61,849 nt of DNA from the NCBI RefSeq assembly GCF_017104965.1, contig NZ_JAAGPR010000043.1:1-61849 (forward strand), written 5' to 3'. Of this stretch, positions 8,253 through 16,121 are shown piece by piece. This DNA comes from Paraburkholderia sp. Ac-20340. Lineage in GTDB: Bacteria > Pseudomonadota > Gammaproteobacteria > Burkholderiales > Burkholderiaceae. Within the stretch, counting starts at the first letter, position 1. The number at the start of each line of letters is the position of its first letter. The translations under genes were made by a program, and so were the position numbers. The notes beneath the pieces were generated by a model, which saw only the letters and a program-made list of their open reading frames with translations, searched no databases and was not told the origin of the DNA.

Positions 8253-10328
8253 TTGAACATTCGCAAATTCATCGGTGGCACCAGCCGCGACGCTCTGCGC
8301 CTCGTGCGCGAAGCGCTGGGTGCGGACGCCGTCGTGCTGTCGAACCGCGCACTCGACGACGGTACGGTCGAGATCGTTGCGCTCGCGGACAGCGACCTCG
8401 CGGCGATCACGCCGGCGGATGCAGCGAAGCTCGGCAGCTCGCAACTGCAGGCGCTGGCGCCGCGCACGCAGCGCCCGGCCCTGCCTTCGATGAGCAACCC
8501 CGCCGCAGGCGCGGCGTCGAACGCTCCGGCAGCGCCTGCCAGCTTCGGCAATCCCTACGCGAGCGGCGGCATGCCCGATGTGTTTTCGTCGGTGTTCGGC
8601 GCGAGCCCGGAAGTGGGCGCGGAAGAAGGCGCGCTGAGCGCCGACGCGCAGAACGACCACGACGATGCCGATCACGCCGACGATATCGCCGTCTCGCTCG
8701 CCCAGACCACGCCGCCGAAGCCCGCGAAGCCGATCGCCGAAGCCATGGAAGCCGCCCTGGGCAGCGCCTCCGCGCAGCCGTTCGCGGCCTCGCGCGCCGC
8801 GGCTGGCCAGGCCGCGCAGCAATCGACCATGCCGCCGACCGCGCAGACGATGGCCGGCCATGCCGCCTCGCCGTTCGGCACGTTCCCCTCGAACGGCGCG
8901 AACCGTCCCGCTTCGAACCAGGCCGCCGCGCGCGAAGCCGCCGCCATGCTCGAACAGGCCGTCGCGAATCCGTTCGGCGAACCCGCGAGCGCACCGCGCA
9001 CGATGGCCGAAACGAATCCCTGGCTGCTCGACCACGCGCGCCGTATCGCGAGTCAACAGAATCAGCCGGATAACGGCCGCCTGCCTGGCATGTCGCCGTC
9101 CGCGGCGATGGCCAAGGGCCTCGGCATGACCGCCGACCCCGTGCATCCCGCCGATGTCGAAGCGAGCCAGCCGCAGTGGGCGCTCGAAGCCGCTCACGCC
9201 GCCGCCCGCCGCGCCGCGCGCAGCATCGGCCAGGGCCCCGAAGCCGCCGGTCCCGCACCGGGCCCGCAAGCCGCCGCGGCCGCCGCTGCCGCTGCATCGA
9301 ACACGGCGCAGACGGTCAGCGAAGCGATCCGCTCGCGCATCGAGCAGGTGGTCAACGAGACCGTGATGAACGAACTCGCGTCGATGCGCGGCATGATGGA
9401 AGAACAGTTCGCCGGTCTGCTGTGGGGCGAGCGCCAACGCCGCAGCCCGGTGCAGGGCGCGCTGACCAAGCAGCTTTTCGCGGCCGGTTTCTCGGCGCAG
9501 CTCGTCAAGATGATGATCGAGCGTCTGCCGGCGGTCGAAACCGAAGAAGCCGGCATGGAGTGGCTGCAGTCGGTGCTCGAATCGAATCTGCCGGTGCTCG
9601 AAGACGAAGAAGCGCTGATGGAGCGCGGCGGTGTATTCGCGCTGATGGGCCCGACCGGCGTGGGCAAGACCACGACCACGGCGAAGCTCGCGGCGCGCTG
9701 CGTGATGCGCTTCGGCGCGAGCAAGGTCGCGCTGCTGACGACCGACAGCTACCGTATCGGCGGTCACGAGCAACTGCGTATTTTCGGCAAGATCCTCGGC
9801 GTGTCGGTGCATGCGGTGCGCGACGGCGCGGATCTGCAACTCGCGCTCACCGAACTCAAGAACAAGCACATCGTCCTGATCGACACGATCGGCATGAGCC
9901 AGCGCGACCGCGCCGTGGCCGACCAGATCGCCATGCTGTGCGGCACGGGCCGCCCGGTGCAGCGTCTGTTGCTGCTCTCGGCGACCAATCACGGCGACAC
10001 GCTCAACGAAGTCGTGCAGGCCTACCAGAGCGGCCCGGACGAATCGCCGCTGACCGGCTGCATTCTCACCAAGCTCGACGAGGCGACCAACCTCGGCAGC
10101 ACGCTCGACACGGTCCTGCGCTACAAGCTGCCGGTGCACTACGTCTCGACGGGCCAGAAGGTGCCCGAGAACCTGTATGTGGCCACGCGCCGCTTCCTGA
10201 TTCGCAGCGCCTTCTGCGTGCCGCGCGACCGCTCGCCGTTCGTGCCGCACGAAGACGACATCCCCGCGCTGCTGTCCGCGCTGTCGAACCGTTCGAATTC
10301 GCAAGCCCCCGAGGTCCGGTTTGGATAA
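8253..10328 (+). CDS. flhF: Flagellar biosynthesis GTPase FlhF (SRP-type)
   Basis: SRP-family GTPase that helps place and assemble flagella, usually with FlhG. TTG start at 8253 with AGGGG eight bases upstream gives the standard N-terminus MNIRKFIGGTSRDALRLVRE. Of 691 residues, the first 60 or so are the B domain. About 60-390 is a long Ala/Pro/Gln-rich, probably disordered linker. The NG GTPase domain follows: P-loop GPTGVGKTTT near 465, DTIGMSQRD near 543, TKLDEA near 605. The linker makes it much longer than polar-flagellate homologues of about 450 residues. The stop overlaps the flhG start by 8 nt. Confidence 0.95.
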   Translation: MNIRKFIGGTSRDALRLVREALGADAVVLSNRALDDGTVEIVALADSDLAAITPADAAKLGSSQLQALAPRTQRPALPSMSNPAAGAASNAPAAPASFGNPYASGGMPDVFSSVFGASPEVGAEEGALSADAQNDHDDADHADDIAVSLAQTTPPKPAKPIAEAMEAALGSASAQPFAASRAAAGQAAQQSTMPPTAQTMAGHAASPFGTFPSNGANRPASNQAAAREAAAMLEQAVANPFGEPASAPRTMAETNPWLLDHARRIASQQNQPDNGRLPGMSPSAAMAKGLGMTADPVHPADVEASQPQWALEAAHAAARRAARSIGQGPEAAGPAPGPQAAAAAAAAASNTAQTVSEAIRSRIEQVVNETVMNELASMRGMMEEQFAGLLWGERQRRSPVQGALTKQLFAAGFSAQLVKMMIERLPAVETEEAGMEWLQSVLESNLPVLEDEEALMERGGVFALMGPTGVGKTTTTAKLAARCVMRFGASKVALLTTDSYRIGGHEQLRIFGKILGVSVHAVRDGADLQLALTELKNKHIVLIDTIGMSQRDRAVADQIAMLCGTGRPVQRLLLLSATNHGDTLNEVVQAYQSGPDESPLTGCILTKLDEATNLGSTLDTVLRYKLPVHYVSTGQKVPENLYVATRRFLIRSAFCVPRDRSPFVPHEDDIPALLSALSNRSNSQAPEVRFG

Positions 10329-11394
10329 GTTTGTAATCGATCAGGCAGAAGGTCTGCGGCGCCTGCTGGCGCGCGAAGGCTCGCGCGTGATCGCGGTGAC
10401 GGGTGGTCCCGGCGCGCCGGGACGCACGACCGCCGTGATCAACCTCGCGGCCGCGCTCACGGCGCATGGCAAGGACGTGCTCATCATCGACGAGTGCCTT
10501 GGGCCGCGTTCGGTGAGCGGGCTGCTCGGCGGCGTGCGCGGCGCGGGCAACTTCGCGGCGGTGATGCGCGGCGAGATGCCGCTCGACGAAGCCGTGGGGC
10601 GTCATGCGCTCGGCTTCGGCGTGCTGGCCGCCTCGCGCGAACACCGCGCGCAGTACAGCAGCGCGCAATTGAACAAGGTGCTGACCGGTCCGGCCGATTT
10701 CGTCCTGATCGACGCCCAGCTCGACGCCGAAGGCGCGCTTTCGCCGCTCGCGATGCATGCGCACGATCTGCTGATCGTGATGCGCGTGTCCGCGCAGGCG
10801 ATCACCGACGCCTACGCCTGCATGAAACGGCTGCACTTCGCGCATGCGATCGGCCAGTTCCGCGTGCTGGCGAACCACGTCGAGCATGCCCACGACGCGC
10901 AGGCCGCGCTCGAGAACCTCGCGGGAGTGGCCAGCCGCTACCTCACCGTGTCGCTCGAAAGCGCGGGCTGCGTGGCCGCCGATCCGCACATGCCGCGCGC
11001 CGTGCAACTGTCGCGCTGCATCGTCGATGCGTTTCCGTCGACGGCGGCCGCGCGCGACTTCCGTCACGTGGCCGCCGAACTGCCGCACTGGCCGATGCGC
11101 CCGGCGCTGTCGGCGCGCTCGACGGGTGCCGCGCGCTCGCCGAGTTTCGCCGAAGCCGTGGCGGCGGATAACCGCGCGGCGGCCGCTTCGGCAGACGCCT
11201 CGAACGGCGGCGCGACCAGCCCGACGGTGGCCACTGCGCCGGCCGGCGTGGCGGCGGCTGCGGTCTCGGCACTGGCTTCATCCGCGGAATCGTTTGTTTC
11301 GACCGTCACTGGCGTTCCATCCGCGCCTGCGTCGGCCCATGCAGGATGGCGGGCGGACCCGCCCGTGCCGCGCCCGACGCCCCAACACGCCTGA
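10321..11394 (+). CDS. flhG: FlhG/MinD-like protein with degenerate nucleotide-binding motif
   Basis: Homologue of FlhG (FleN), a ParA/MinD-type ATPase that limits flagellar number and acts on FlhF. TTG start at 10321 overlaps flhF by 8 nt and gives MDKFVIDQAEGLRRLLARE. The usual deviant Walker A (KGGVGKT) reads TGGPGAPGRTT here: both lysines are missing. The Walker A' region reads IIDECLG. The rest of the fold (LAAALTAHGKDVLIID; FVLIDAQLD) is kept. The C-terminal 90 or so residues are an Ala-rich tail. ATP hydrolysis is therefore doubtful. fliA follows after 98 nt. Confidence 0.88.
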   Translation: MDKFVIDQAEGLRRLLAREGSRVIAVTGGPGAPGRTTAVINLAAALTAHGKDVLIIDECLGPRSVSGLLGGVRGAGNFAAVMRGEMPLDEAVGRHALGFGVLAASREHRAQYSSAQLNKVLTGPADFVLIDAQLDAEGALSPLAMHAHDLLIVMRVSAQAITDAYACMKRLHFAHAIGQFRVLANHVEHAHDAQAALENLAGVASRYLTVSLESAGCVAADPHMPRAVQLSRCIVDAFPSTAAARDFRHVAAELPHWPMRPALSARSTGAARSPSFAEAVAADNRAAAASADASNGGATSPTVATAPAGVAAAAVSALASSAESFVSTVTGVPSAPASAHAGWRADPPVPRPTPQHA

Positions 11395-11492
11395 CGTGGG
11401 GCTTCGAGAGCGCAGCAAGGGAAACAGGCTACTTATTTGCATGGGATCGCAGCGGGCGCATCAGCGTCGGCTGCGGTCGAGAGGAGAGCACG

Positions 11493-12224
11493 ATGTATAA
11501 CGCTCAAGGAAAGATTTCGCAGGCCGATGTGCTGGCGAAATACGCGCCGCTTGTGCGGCGCCTGGGTCTGCAACTCGTGGCGAAGATGCCCGCGAGCGTG
11601 GATCTGGATGACTTGATCCAGGCCGGCATGATCGGCCTGATGGACGCCGCGAACCGGTACAAGGAAGACCAGGGCGCGCAGTTCGAAACCTACGCAAGCC
11701 AGCGGATTCGCGGCGCGATGCTCGACGAGCTGCGCAGCAACGACTGGCTGCCGCGCAGCCTGCGCCGCACCTCGCGCGAAGTCGAAAGCGCGGTGCACAA
11801 GGTCGAACAGCGCCTCGGTCGCGCGGCCAGCGAAACCGAGATCGCCGATCATCTGGAAATGCCGCTCGACGAGTATCAGTCGATGCTGCAGGACCTGCAT
11901 GGCAGCCAGCTGATCTACTACGAAGATTTCGACCGTTCCGCCGAGGACGAGCCGTTCCTCGACCGTTATTGCGTCGATCATTCGGACCCGCTCTCGGCGC
12001 TGCTGGACGACAGCCTGCGCGGCGCGCTGGTCGAAGCGATCGATCGCCTGCCCGAACGCGAGAAGCTGCTGATGTCGCTCTACTACGAGCGCGGCATGAA
12101 CCTGCGCGAAATCGGCGCGGTGATGGAAGTCAGCGAATCGCGCGTGTGCCAGTTGCACAGCCAGGCCGTGGCGCGTCTGCGTGCGCGCCTGCGCGAAATG
12201 GCGTGGGCCGGGACGGAAAACTGA
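11493..12224 (+). CDS. fliA: Flagellar sigma factor FliA (sigma-28)
   Basis: Directs RNA polymerase to late (class III) flagellar promoters and is held by FlgM until the hook is complete. ATG at 11493 behind GAGGAGAG, 243 residues. Region 2 is visible as DLDDLIQAGMIGLMDAANRY and YASQRIRGAMLDELR. Region 3 follows with LPRSLRR. Region 4 carries the helix-turn-helix (LREIGAVMEVSESRVCQLHS). It is last in the flhF-flhG-fliA unit and ends before a terminator. Likely targets in this window are the sigma-28-type promoters upstream of flgM, the PilZ brake gene, flgK and fliS. Confidence 0.97.
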   Translation: MYNAQGKISQADVLAKYAPLVRRLGLQLVAKMPASVDLDDLIQAGMIGLMDAANRYKEDQGAQFETYASQRIRGAMLDELRSNDWLPRSLRRTSREVESAVHKVEQRLGRAASETEIADHLEMPLDEYQSMLQDLHGSQLIYYEDFDRSAEDEPFLDRYCVDHSDPLSALLDDSLRGALVEAIDRLPEREKLLMSLYYERGMNLREIGAVMEVSESRVCQLHSQAVARLRARLREMAWAGTEN

Positions 12225-12264
12225 ACAAAAACGGCGCGGCTACGGCGGCGCCGACGGGGAGGGG

Positions 12265-12296
12265 AAGCCGGAGCGTGCGAGCGCTTCGGCTTTTTT
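12265..12296 (+). terminator. Rho-independent terminator after fliA
   Basis: Stem AAGCCGGAGCG/CGCTTCGGCTT (one G-U pair), loop about 6 nt, then TTTTTT. Almost the same hairpin occurs in inverted orientation 60 nt downstream for flgN. Confidence 0.85.
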
Positions 12297-12353
12297 ATTG
12301 GTGATGCGGTGATGACGGGGAGCGGGAAAGGGAATTCTGCTGCCCAAAAACAA

Positions 12354-12381
12354 AAAGCCGAAGCACTCACGCTCCGGCTTT
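12354..12381 (-). terminator. Rho-independent terminator after flgN (minus strand)
   Basis: Read on the minus strand: AAGCCGGAGC, a short loop, GCTTCGGCTT, then T-rich sequence. It separates the convergent fliA and flgN transcripts, and its stem sequence is nearly that of the fliA terminator. Confidence 0.8.
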
Positions 12382-12426
12382 CCCGTCTCGCGCGGTGTTC
12401 AACCGCGCGGCAAACCTCAAGACCCG

Positions 12427-12873
12427 TTACAGCCCGAACTGCGGCAAACGCCCATCCGGTCCATACAGCATCGACGTTGCGCTATTCGTTTCGCCGCGCA
12501 GGATCGCCAGCGCGCGGCGGTTATGTTCCATGCGCGTGCGGATCATCATGCCGATGGTCAGGTTCTGGCGGCGTGCGCGCTCGGTCGAAACCTTGAGCAG
12601 TTCCCACGTGCCAGCCAGCCGCGTATCGCTGCCGCAGGCCATTTCGATACCCTTGCGTCCGCCCGGCAGGCCGAGGCCGGCGAGCTGCGCGTCGCGTACC
12701 TTCTCGAGGCCCGCCATGCGCTGCGTGAGCGTCGTCTTCTGCTCGACGATCTGCGGCAACGCGTCGATGCCTTCGGCCGACGTGAGCGCCTTCTCCTCGA
12801 AGGCGAGCAGCGAGGCGAACGCTTCCACTGCGGCGTGTTCGTCGATCAATGTAGCGAGAAGAGCGTCTTTCAT
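12427..12873 (-). CDS. flgN: FlgN-type export chaperone for hook-associated proteins
   Basis: Export chaperone for FlgK and FlgL. 148 residues, mostly helical, with the family pattern: N-terminal LLATLIDEHAAVEAFASLL, then a central LPQIVEQKTTLTQRMAGLE heptad region. It ends in SMLYGPDGRLPQFGL. Located directly downstream of flgM (59 nt gap) on the minus strand, as in other Burkholderiaceae. Sequence similarity among FlgN proteins is low, so the position supports the call. Its clients FlgK and FlgL are encoded at 24120-27394. Confidence 0.9.
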   Translation of the reverse strand: MKDALLATLIDEHAAVEAFASLLAFEEKALTSAEGIDALPQIVEQKTTLTQRMAGLEKVRDAQLAGLGLPGGRKGIEMACGSDTRLAGTWELLKVSTERARRQNLTIGMMIRTRMEHNRRALAILRGETNSATSMLYGPDGRLPQFGL

Positions 12874-12932
12874 CGGGTACCACCATTAAAGCAGGTTGTG
12901 CGGGACGGCCCGCAGCGTCGCTGCCTGGCCGC

Positions 12933-13280
12933 TTAATTGCCCGAAGCGGGCTTCACCAGGCCGCGCGCCGTCTCCAGAATGCCATCGGCGATCTTGCCGG
13001 TGTCGATCTGCAGCGTGCCGTTCTTGATGGCGTCCTTGATCGACTGGACATGCGCCGTGTCGATGTCGGCTGAGCCACTCGCTGGGAGCGATCGCAGCGA
13101 GGAAGAAAGCGAGGAAAGGCTCACGTTGGCGTCTCCGCTAGTGCTCGCGGCGCTCGCGGTAGCGGCGCCGGACGCCGTGCCACCGGTCGTCGCGGTGCTT
13201 GCGGTTTCGCCTTGCTGCGTACGCGCGAGGCCATCCTGCAGCGGGAGCGCGTCATTGCGGGTGGAGGTGTCGATTTTCAC
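12933..13280 (-). CDS. flgM: Anti-sigma-28 factor FlgM
   Basis: Binds and blocks FliA until it is exported through the finished hook-basal body. I take the GTG at 13280 as start (VKIDTSTRNDALPLQDG), which gives 115 residues and the normal FlgM N-terminus; a longer upstream frame lacks similarity. The N-terminal half is Ala/Thr/Ser-rich and probably disordered, needed for export. The C-terminal helices (DTAHVQSIKDAIKNGTLQID, then KIADGILETARGLV) are the FliA-binding part. A sigma-28-type promoter lies only 30 nt upstream, which would give FliA feedback on its own inhibitor. Located between flgA and flgN. Confidence 0.94.
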   Translation of the reverse strand: MKIDTSTRNDALPLQDGLARTQQGETASTATTGGTASGAATASAASTSGDANVSLSSLSSSLRSLPASGSADIDTAHVQSIKDAIKNGTLQIDTGKIADGILETARGLVKPASGN

Positions 13281-13309
13281 GATGGGGCTTCCTGATCCGT
13301 ATGGCCTTG

Positions 13310-13337
13310 ATAACGGCAAGGAACCGCGCGAACTTTA
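13310..13337 (-). promoter_or_regulatory. Sigma-28-type promoter of flgM
   Basis: On the minus strand TAAAGTTC begins at 13337 and GCCGTTAT ends at 13310, with 16 nt between TAAA and the -10 octamer. Family consensus is TAAA-N15-GCCGATAA. It is 30 nt from the flgM GTG. Confidence 0.6.
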
Positions 13338-13463
13338 GCGCGAATCTCCAGCCGTTACACGATGTTACGTGTGCTTTCACACATAGCCATCCTGAGCGTT
13401 TTCGGGCCCGATCGCGAACGTCCGGACGGCGAATCGGCCAGCGAATCCCCCACTGAATCGACC

Positions 13464-14804
13464 CTAAATCTGCACCTGCACTGTCGAGGCGTCTTTCACC
13501 ACGCCGCTGATGATCTGCCCGTTCGGCGTGCGCACGCGCACGAGCTGTCCGGGCGCGGCGTTGTTGAGCACGCTGCCTTCCGACGAAATCGTGAAATTCG
13601 GTCCTTCGGCGACCACCTTGACGGTCTGGCCGATCACCACCGAGGCGGCGCTGCGCAGCATGTCGGAGCGCAGCGGCAGGCCCGAGGTGATGCGCATGAG
13701 CGCGATCGCACCGTTGGCCTGCGAGGGATCGGTGATGACGGTCTGCGGCAGCGTGGCGAGGTCGCCATCGCGCGGCACGTAGTCGACAGCCGACAGCGCT
13801 TCGCCGGGATTGATCTGGCGCGACGCGACGTAATAGGTGATCTGGACGGCCACGCGCGCCTGCACGTAGAGCGTCCACGGTTTCGCGCCCACACAGCGCA
13901 CGCCGATGGTGGTGCGGCCGAAGCTGCGCGCGCCAGGCGGCATGAACGGTTCGAGCGACGCGCAGGCCGCGAGGCCGCGCGGAAACACCGGCGACACGCT
14001 GACTTCGACCTTGCCGGGCAGACCGGCCGATTGCTGCTGCAGGAAGGTGAGGGCGGTGGCGCGGATGCGCTCGCCGTCTTCCTGTCCCGGCGGCACGGGT
14101 TGCTGCTGGGCTTGCACGGCCTGCGCAGCCTGTCCATAAGCCGCCGCGCTCTGCACGACGACGGGCGCCACGGCACGCGAGGGCGCCGCGACATTTACGC
14201 GCTGGATCGATCCGGCCGCATTGGCGTTGCCATTCACGGCCACGTTGGCGAGGCGCGCCACACCGGCGCGCGCCATCGCGGGGCGTTGCACGGCAGGCGC
14301 GACCGGCGTAACCGTTGCGCCCGTTGCACCCGGCGCAGGAATCGTGACAATCTGCGGAGCGTTATTCGCTGCGTTCTGCGCGGCGGCCGTGCCGCGCTCG
14401 CCCGCACCGGGAATCGCGATCATGCCGCTCTGGGCTGCCTGATTGTTCTGGCCAGCCTGCGCCTGCTGCATCGTCTTGACGTTCGCGCTATACGCGAGCG
14501 TCTTCGCAATTTCCGCGTAAGCCGCCGCGTTGGCTGCGGCTTTGCCCTTCGACGGTTCGGCGAGCATTGCGCTCATGCGCTGCGAATCTTCGCCCGCGCG
14601 GTCGCCGGGACCGGCGATATAAATCTGCTGGCCCGCCGCGTCGCTTTGCGCATGGGCAGCGCCGCTGGCAAACACGCCCGTGGCGGCAAGCAGCGCGGCG
14701 AGCGCGCTACGCAGCGCCGTCACGCGCGAGAAATTGACCGAACGAACGGGCGCGAGCCGGTGCGCTGCCGCGCGTCGGGCGCGGAGGTGGGCTGTCTGCG
14801 GCAT
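13464..14804 (-). CDS. flgA: P-ring assembly chaperone FlgA with long N-terminal extension
   Basis: Periplasmic chaperone for P-ring (FlgI) polymerisation. ATG at 14804 behind GAGGGAGA. A signal peptide follows a long basic leader and ends in GAAHAQ. 446 residues, about twice the enteric length. The first half of the mature protein is Ala/Gln/Asn/Pro-rich with no recognised fold. The conserved part starts near residue 240 (ATALTFLQQQSAGLPGKVEV) and contains the SAF-type domain, with the segment INPGEALSAVDYVPRDGDLA and a C-terminal GQLVRVRTPNGQIISGVV. Transcribed divergently from flgB from a shared palindromic control region. Confidence 0.95.
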   Translation of the reverse strand: MPQTAHLRARRAAAHRLAPVRSVNFSRVTALRSALAALLAATGVFASGAAHAQSDAAGQQIYIAGPGDRAGEDSQRMSAMLAEPSKGKAAANAAAYAEIAKTLAYSANVKTMQQAQAGQNNQAAQSGMIAIPGAGERGTAAAQNAANNAPQIVTIPAPGATGATVTPVAPAVQRPAMARAGVARLANVAVNGNANAAGSIQRVNVAAPSRAVAPVVVQSAAAYGQAAQAVQAQQQPVPPGQEDGERIRATALTFLQQQSAGLPGKVEVSVSPVFPRGLAACASLEPFMPPGARSFGRTTIGVRCVGAKPWTLYVQARVAVQITYYVASRQINPGEALSAVDYVPRDGDLATLPQTVITDPSQANGAIALMRITSGLPLRSDMLRSAASVVIGQTVKVVAEGPNFTISSEGSVLNNAAPGQLVRVRTPNGQIISGVVKDASTVQVQI

Positions 14805-14839
14805 CGTCGTTCTCCCTCTATTGCATTGACACGCCTCGC

Positions 14840-14932
14840 ATTCTAGGCGGCCGACCCCGCTTCCTTGCCTCGAATAGAGGGGCGAGTTCCCGGCTATTCG
14901 TCCGATTGGTTCTTGCTTCTCACGCCTAACAT
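14840..14932. promoter_or_regulatory. Bidirectional FlhDC-type control region between flgA and flgB (predicted)
   Basis: A true palindrome: CGAATAG (14871) and CTATTCG (14894) separated by 16 nt. Rightward: CTATTC, 3 nt, CGATTG (14903), 18 nt, TAACAT (14927-14932) as -10 for flgB. Leftward on the minus strand: CTATTC, 3 nt, GCAAGG, 17 nt, TAGAAT (14845 to 14840) as -10 for flgA. Both arms therefore have the geometry seen upstream of flhB and flhF. Confidence 0.6.
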
Positions 14933-15031
14933 TCCTCTCCATGCGAAAAGGCCTTTGCGCTCGGTCCGTCAAACGGATGCGCGACGACTATGCCGACGCA
15001 GCCTTTCATTTCGTGTAACGGAGAACGCCCG

Positions 15032-15550
15032 ATGCTGGACAAACTCGACGCCGAATTCGCCTTTGGCCGTGAAGCGCTCGATGTGCGCGCAACGCGCCAG
15101 GCACTGCTGTCCTCGAATATCGCGAACGCCGATACGCCGGGTTACCAGGCGCGCGACGTCGATTTTTCGTCGTCGCTGGCCGGCGCGCTCAAGCAGGCCG
15201 GCGCGGCGACGCCGAACGGCATGGCGCCGTCCACGGGCGGCAACGCCCAGCCGCTGGCGCTCGCGCAGCCCGCCGGCGTGACGAGCGGCATGTCGATGGC
15301 CACCACCGAAGCCGGTCACCTCGCGGGCAATGTGAAGCTGGCCGCGACCGGCGGCCCGGCGGACACCTATTCGAGCCCGGTGATGTATCGCATCCCGACG
15401 CAGCCCGCGCTCGACGGCAACACGGTCGATCTCGACACCGAACGCGTGCAGTTCGCGGATAACGCGCTGCACTTCGAATCGGGCATGACCGTGGTGTCGC
15501 AGCAGATCAAGACGATGCTCTCGGCGATCCAGTCGGGCTCGAACGGTTAA
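15032..15550 (+). CDS. flgB: Proximal rod protein FlgB
   Basis: Axial rod subunit exported by the flagellar type III apparatus. ATG at 15032 behind a GGAG sequence, 172 residues. The N-terminal rod signature LSSNIANADTPGYQARDVDF is intact; the C-terminal helix MTVVSQQIKTMLSAIQSG would form the coiled-coil core. The middle (about 50-85) is Ala/Gly-rich and longer than in enterics. First gene of the flgBCDEFGHIJ run. Confidence 0.97.
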   Translation: MLDKLDAEFAFGREALDVRATRQALLSSNIANADTPGYQARDVDFSSSLAGALKQAGAATPNGMAPSTGGNAQPLALAQPAGVTSGMSMATTEAGHLAGNVKLAATGGPADTYSSPVMYRIPTQPALDGNTVDLDTERVQFADNALHFESGMTVVSQQIKTMLSAIQSGSNG

Positions 15551-15622
15551 GCCGCGCGGCACGTCGATTAAGTAATACAGCAAACGTTTCAGGCAAGCAG
15601 CCGATCAGAGGTCAACGACACC

Positions 15623-16048
15623 ATGCCATCCCTGATGAATATCTTCAGCGTTGCAGGCTCCGCCATGTCGGCGGAATCGCAGCGCCTGAACGTGACGGCG
15701 TCCAATCTCGCCAACGCCGACAGTACGACCGGCCCCGACGGCCAGCCTTACAAGGCCAAGCAGGTCGTGTTCGCGGTCAACCCGCTCGGCGGCGCGCGCA
15801 GCGCGTCCGGTCAGCAGGTGGGCGGCGTGAAGGTGACGGGCGTGATCGACGATCCGACGCCGATGAAACAAACCTACGACCCGGACAATCCCGCCGCCAA
15901 CTCCGACGGCTACGTGACGATGCCGAACGTGGACCCGGTGCAGGAAATGGTGAACATGATTTCGGCGTCGCGCTCGTATCAGGCCAACATCGAAACCCTG
16001 AATACGGCCAAGACCTTGATGCTCAAGACCCTGACGATCGGCAGCTAA
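15623..16048 (+). CDS. flgC: Proximal rod protein FlgC
   Basis: Rod subunit, 141 residues. N-terminal VTASNLANADSTTGPDG and C-terminal MVNMISASRSYQANIETLNT are the conserved axial-protein helices. Start MPSLMNIF chosen at 15623; a second ATG at 15635 is possible. 72 nt after flgB. Confidence 0.97.
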   Translation: MPSLMNIFSVAGSAMSAESQRLNVTASNLANADSTTGPDGQPYKAKQVVFAVNPLGGARSASGQQVGGVKVTGVIDDPTPMKQTYDPDNPAANSDGYVTMPNVDPVQEMVNMISASRSYQANIETLNTAKTLMLKTLTIGS

Positions 16049-16121
16049 TACAAGCCGGCGCAGGAACGGGAAACACACCACACGCTACCCAGCAACAGAC
16101 AGCGTATCCGAGGAGAACGCG

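Noticed and set aside
14890..14920. Sigma-54 promoter near TTGGTTCTTGC upstream of flgB
   Set aside because: GG-to-GC spacing is wrong for -24/-12 elements. No convincing site of this type was noticed upstream of the other flagellar units, and the FlhDC-type arrangement explains the region better.
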